Part shown: in pieces, positions 6,566 through 8,516 of the stretch
Layout: every line of letters begins with the position of its first letter
Numbering within the stretch: the stretch's first letter is position 1
Assembly: GCA_900552855.1 (NCBI GenBank)
Contig: USBG01000064.1
Coordinates: 1-8,516 of the forward strand
Source of the DNA: an uncultured Phascolarctobacterium sp.
Lineage (GTDB): Bacteria > Bacillota > Negativicutes > Acidaminococcales > Acidaminococcaceae
Length of the DNA stretch: 8,516 nt
Reading direction: 5' to 3'
Position numbers and translations under genes: made by a program
Notes under the pieces: model-generated
What the model was told of the DNA's origin: nothing
Database searches by the model: none
Seen by the model: only the letters and a program-made list of their open reading frames with translations

Positions 6566-8426
6566 TAATTATGTGTATAAAACATTGTTGTTAACTTTAT
6601 TATTTGGCTGTGTTATGACAACTAATACTGTGTCAGCTAGGTCTCGTGTAGAAGCATTTAATAGATTATCTCCGGATAATGCAAGTATTGAAATACTTTC
6701 TAAGCATTCGAACTTAGATAAATGTAGTATAAATATTGCACAAGAGGATATTGAAATTGTAATTGATAAATTTATTGGTGGTTCGATTACTCATACAATA
6801 AAAAAGGGTGAATTATATTTATCCACTACAAATGATGATATGGATAATCCAGCTACTGTTATTACTGTATTAGGAGATGCAAGTGCAATTTTAGGTGGAA
6901 ATGCTGGTGATGGTAGCCTAAGCGAGGAGCAAAAAAATCAAATTAAAGACTGGATTAATAATGTTCAAGGTGACCAATCTGTAGGTGGCAACCAAGATGT
7001 AACTGGCAACCAAACTATCGGTGGAGACCAGACTGTCAATGGTGGCTCTACAATCAAGGGAGACCAAACTGTAGAAGGTAACTCTACTACTAATGGTAAT
7101 TCTACAGTAAATGGTTCTGAGCATATCAAAGGCGACAGCACAGTAGACAAGAACCAAACAGTAGGCGGTAACCAAGATGTAACTGGTAATCAGACTATCG
7201 GTGGAGACCAGACTGTCAATGGCAACTCTACAATCAAGGGAGACCAAACTGTAGAAGGTAATTCTACTACTAATGGCAACTCTACAATCAAGGGTGATCA
7301 GACTGTAGAGGGTAGTACTACTACTAATGGTAATTCTACAGTAAATGGTTCTGAGCATATCAAGGGCGACAGCACAGTAGATAAGAACCAATCTGTAGGC
7401 GGAAACCAAGATGTAACTGGTAACCAAACTATCGGTGGTGATCAGACTGTCAATGGTGGTTCTACAATCAAGGGAGACCAAACTGTAGAAGGTAACTCTA
7501 CAACTAATGGCAACTCTACAATCAAAGGTGATTTGTCAGTAGAAGGCAGCACTAATCTTAAAGATACTACAGTAGACGGCAAACTTGATGTAACTGGTGA
7601 TGTCAGCGTAGGTGGTAATCAGACTGTCAACGGTAACTCTACCATCAAGGGAAATCAGACCGTAGAAGGTAATCAAGAAGTAAATGGAGATATTTATGCT
7701 CATGGTAATGTTACCGGCAACAACGCAGGCTTCAATAATCTGGCAGTAACTAATGGTGCTACTGTAGGTAATGAAAAAGACTTCGTTAACATGAAGGACG
7801 GCAATGTTGTTGCTACTGGAAATATTACATCTCTTGGTAACTTAGGCGTAGCAGGTAATGCAGTTGTTAATGGCAATGTTCAAATGAATTCTAACGCTGC
7901 TATTAAAGGTGATCTTTCTGTTGGTGGAAATGGTAACTTTGGTGGTGTTGTGAATGCAACTGACGTTTATGTTGGTGGCAAAAGTGTACTTGGCCAATTT
8001 AGCTCTGTAGATCAAAAAATTAATAAAGCTGGTGCAGCAGCTGCTGCAATGGCAGGTTTGCATCCGCTTGATTTCGATGAAGAACAAAAATTGAATTTCG
8101 CTGCAGCAGCAGGTAGTTACCATGGTGCTTCTGCATATGCATTGGGTATTTTCTACCGTCCGGATGAAAAGGTAATGTTCAATCTTTCTGGTTCTTCTAG
8201 CGGTACCGAGCATATGTATAATCTTGGCGTTTCTTTTGCACTAGATCGTTCTAGCGGTACTAAGGTATCTAGCAGACGTGCTTTAACAGAACAGGTTCAA
8301 CAACTTTCTGCTGTAAATGAAGCTGTTATTCAACAAAGTATGGAATTACAAGCTCAAAATGAGCAGCTGGAAGCTGAATTGGAAGAGCTGAAGAAAATTG
8401 TTATGGAAATGAAAAAATCTGCTTAA
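6558..8426 (+). CDS. YadA-like trimeric autotransporter adhesin with hexapeptide-repeat stalk and C-terminal coiled coil
   Basis: This is a predicted surface adhesin of the type V secretion class, anchored in the outer membrane as a trimer. Parts in order: a signal peptide (about 1-27, likely cut after VSA); an unrecognised N-terminal domain (28-138, one Cys at 56); 41 consecutive hexapeptides of the type [DN]-x-T-[VI]-x-G (139-383); a degenerate repeat region (384-480); a YadA-type anchor (about 484-562) with the Ala-rich helix AGAAAAAMAGLHPL and four short strands ending YNLGVSFAL; and a 60-residue tail (563-622) with heptads. The start is GTG at 6558, 7 bases after AAGGAG (6545-6550). The ATG at 6556 is out of frame and followed at once by TGA. 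The gene overlaps trbE by 8 bases, so it belongs to the T4SS operon, in the place usually held by trbJ/virB5. A mating-pair adhesin role is inferred. The N-terminal head is not the classical YadA head, so the ligand is unknown. Confidence 0.88.
   Translation: MNNNYVYKTLLLTLLFGCVMTTNTVSARSRVEAFNRLSPDNASIEILSKHSNLDKCSINIAQEDIEIVIDKFIGGSITHTIKKGELYLSTTNDDMDNPATVITVLGDASAILGGNAGDGSLSEEQKNQIKDWINNVQGDQSVGGNQDVTGNQTIGGDQTVNGGSTIKGDQTVEGNSTTNGNSTVNGSEHIKGDSTVDKNQTVGGNQDVTGNQTIGGDQTVNGNSTIKGDQTVEGNSTTNGNSTIKGDQTVEGSTTTNGNSTVNGSEHIKGDSTVDKNQSVGGNQDVTGNQTIGGDQTVNGGSTIKGDQTVEGNSTTNGNSTIKGDLSVEGSTNLKDTTVDGKLDVTGDVSVGGNQTVNGNSTIKGNQTVEGNQEVNGDIYAHGNVTGNNAGFNNLAVTNGATVGNEKDFVNMKDGNVVATGNITSLGNLGVAGNAVVNGNVQMNSNAAIKGDLSVGGNGNFGGVVNATDVYVGGKSVLGQFSSVDQKINKAGAAAAAMAGLHPLDFDEEQKLNFAAAAGSYHGASAYALGIFYRPDEKVMFNLSGSSSGTEHMYNLGVSFALDRSSGTKVSSRRALTEQVQQLSAVNEAVIQQSMELQAQNEQLEAELEELKKIVMEMKKSA
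6972..7706 (+). repeat. Hexapeptide-encoding repeat array in the autotransporter stalk
   Basis: There are 41 head-to-tail 18-base units, each encoding a variant of [DN]-x-T-[VI]-x-G. One unit encodes only five residues (331-335, STNLK), shifting the register once. A larger repeat is superimposed. Copy A spans 6972-7151 (10 units), copy B spans 7152-7385 (13 units) and copy C spans 7386-7547 (9 units, then diverging). A and B are nearly identical at base level apart from a 54-base block (7278-7331) present in B and, in diverged form, in C, but absent from A. No aromatic residue or Cys occurs between residues 139 and 379. The near-identity implies recent duplication and a region prone to length change. 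Confidence 0.93.
8007..8243 (+). other. YadA-type membrane anchor domain (within the autotransporter)
   Basis: Residues about 484-562 show the anchor layout: a coiled-coil/helix entry (SVDQKINKAG), a poly-Ala helix that would line the pore, the LHPLDF turn, and four amphipathic strands. Glycine and small residues (LNFAAAAGSYHG, SAYALGIFYRP, KVMFNLSGSSSG, YNLGVSFAL) suit a 12-strand trimeric barrel. The boundaries are approximate. In standard family members the protein ends at the last strand; here it continues. Confidence 0.85.
8244..8423 (+). other. Post-anchor coiled-coil extension (within the autotransporter)
   Basis: Residues 563-622 follow the last anchor strand. After a short Ser/Arg linker, hydrophobic residues recur every seven positions at 576, 583, 590, 597, 604, 611 and 618 (L, L, V, L, L, L, M). 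The second core position holds V580, N587, S594, N601, L608 and V615. This is a continuous coiled coil of about six heptads. If the barrel topology is standard, it would lie in the periplasm as a three-stranded coil. Confidence 0.8.
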
Positions 8427-8436
8427 CTAATGTTTG

Positions 8437-8469
8437 ATATATCCTGCCCTTTTAGGGCAGGATATATTT
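8437..8469 (+). terminator. Probable intrinsic terminator of the T4SS-adhesin operon
   Basis: There is a perfect 13-base-pair stem (8437-8449 with 8455-8467) with a five-base loop TTTTA, beginning 10 bases after the autotransporter stop. The inner six pairs next to the loop are mostly G-C. The downstream T-run is short (TTT then AAAC), so termination may be partial or may rely on the stem. No coding region follows in the remaining bases of the window. Confidence 0.65.
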
Positions 8470-8484
8470 AAACTCATATATTTA

Positions 8485-8514
8485 TATAAATTATATAGCT
8501 GTATATAATTTATA
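8485..8514. repeat. AT-rich inverted repeat downstream of the operon
   Basis: There are two perfect 13-base arms (8485-8497 and 8502-8514), made only of A and T, around a 4-base GCTG centre. The right arm contains TATAAT (8504-8509). It could be an operator, part of a promoter for a gene beyond the window, or simply a hairpin. No partner gene is visible, so the function is open. Confidence 0.5.
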
Positions 8515-8516
8515 CA

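Noticed and set aside
6918..7481. Long minus-strand open frame (187 codons) across the adhesin repeats
   Set aside because: It is the mirror of the hexapeptide repeats. The product is itself a repetitive Ser/Leu/Thr-rich string, with no ribosome-binding site and no independent gene features.
6972..7547. Possible CRISPR-like array
   Set aside because: Repeats are contiguous, in frame and multiples of 18 bases, with no unique spacers. They encode a protein stalk.
7842..8213. Minus-strand open frame opposite the anchor region
   Set aside because: The plus-strand frame encodes a recognisable YadA anchor. The antisense product is Cys/Thr-rich low-complexity sequence typical of a shadow frame.

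Overview
The window holds one tightly packed, plus-strand operon for the inner half of a conjugative type IV secretion system (T4SS), ending in a trimeric autotransporter adhesin. No gene on the minus strand is supported. The DNA is visibly AT-rich, ribosome-binding sites are Firmicutes-like (AGGAG/AAGGAG), and the last gene encodes a YadA-type outer-membrane anchor. Low-GC, Gram-positive-like signals combined with an outer-membrane protein suggest a diderm Firmicute, most likely a Negativicutes member (Veillonella, Megamonas, Selenomonas relatives). This is inference; no taxonomic marker gene is present. The region is best read as part of an integrative conjugative element or conjugative plasmid.

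Layout: (1) 2-1738, VirD4/TraG coupling ATPase, 5' end cut by the window edge. (2) 1731-2048 and 2051-2491, two small helical proteins of unknown function. (3) 2481-3467, VirB11/TrbB ATPase. (4) 3473-3844, VirB2/TrbC pilin. (5) 3841-4092, VirB3/TrbD. (6) 4103-6565, VirB4/TrbE ATPase. (7) 6558-8426, a 622-residue YadA-like trimeric autotransporter with 41 consecutive hexapeptide repeats, a C-terminal barrel anchor and an extra coiled coil after the barrel. (8) 8437-8469, a strong hairpin that probably ends the transcript, followed by an AT-rich dyad at 8485-8514.

The order coupling protein - small genes - trbB - trbC - trbD - trbE matches RP4/Tn4371-type Trb operons (VirB11 first), not the Agrobacterium VirB order (VirB11 last). 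In those operons trbE is followed by trbJ (VirB5-like, pilus-associated). Here that slot is taken by the autotransporter, which overlaps trbE by 8 bases and has its ribosome-binding site inside trbE. All genes overlap or lie within 10 bases of each other, so they are probably co-transcribed and partly translationally coupled. VirD4 would deliver DNA substrate, VirB4 and VirB11 would power pilus assembly and transfer, and VirB2/VirB3 would supply pilin and its membrane partner. The adhesin is well placed to hold the recipient cell during mating. The channel and outer-membrane core genes (VirB6, B8, B9, B10) are not in the window.

The most interesting observation is this adhesin built into a conjugation operon at the VirB5/TrbJ position, with recently duplicated stalk repeats and a periplasmic coiled coil that standard YadA proteins lack.
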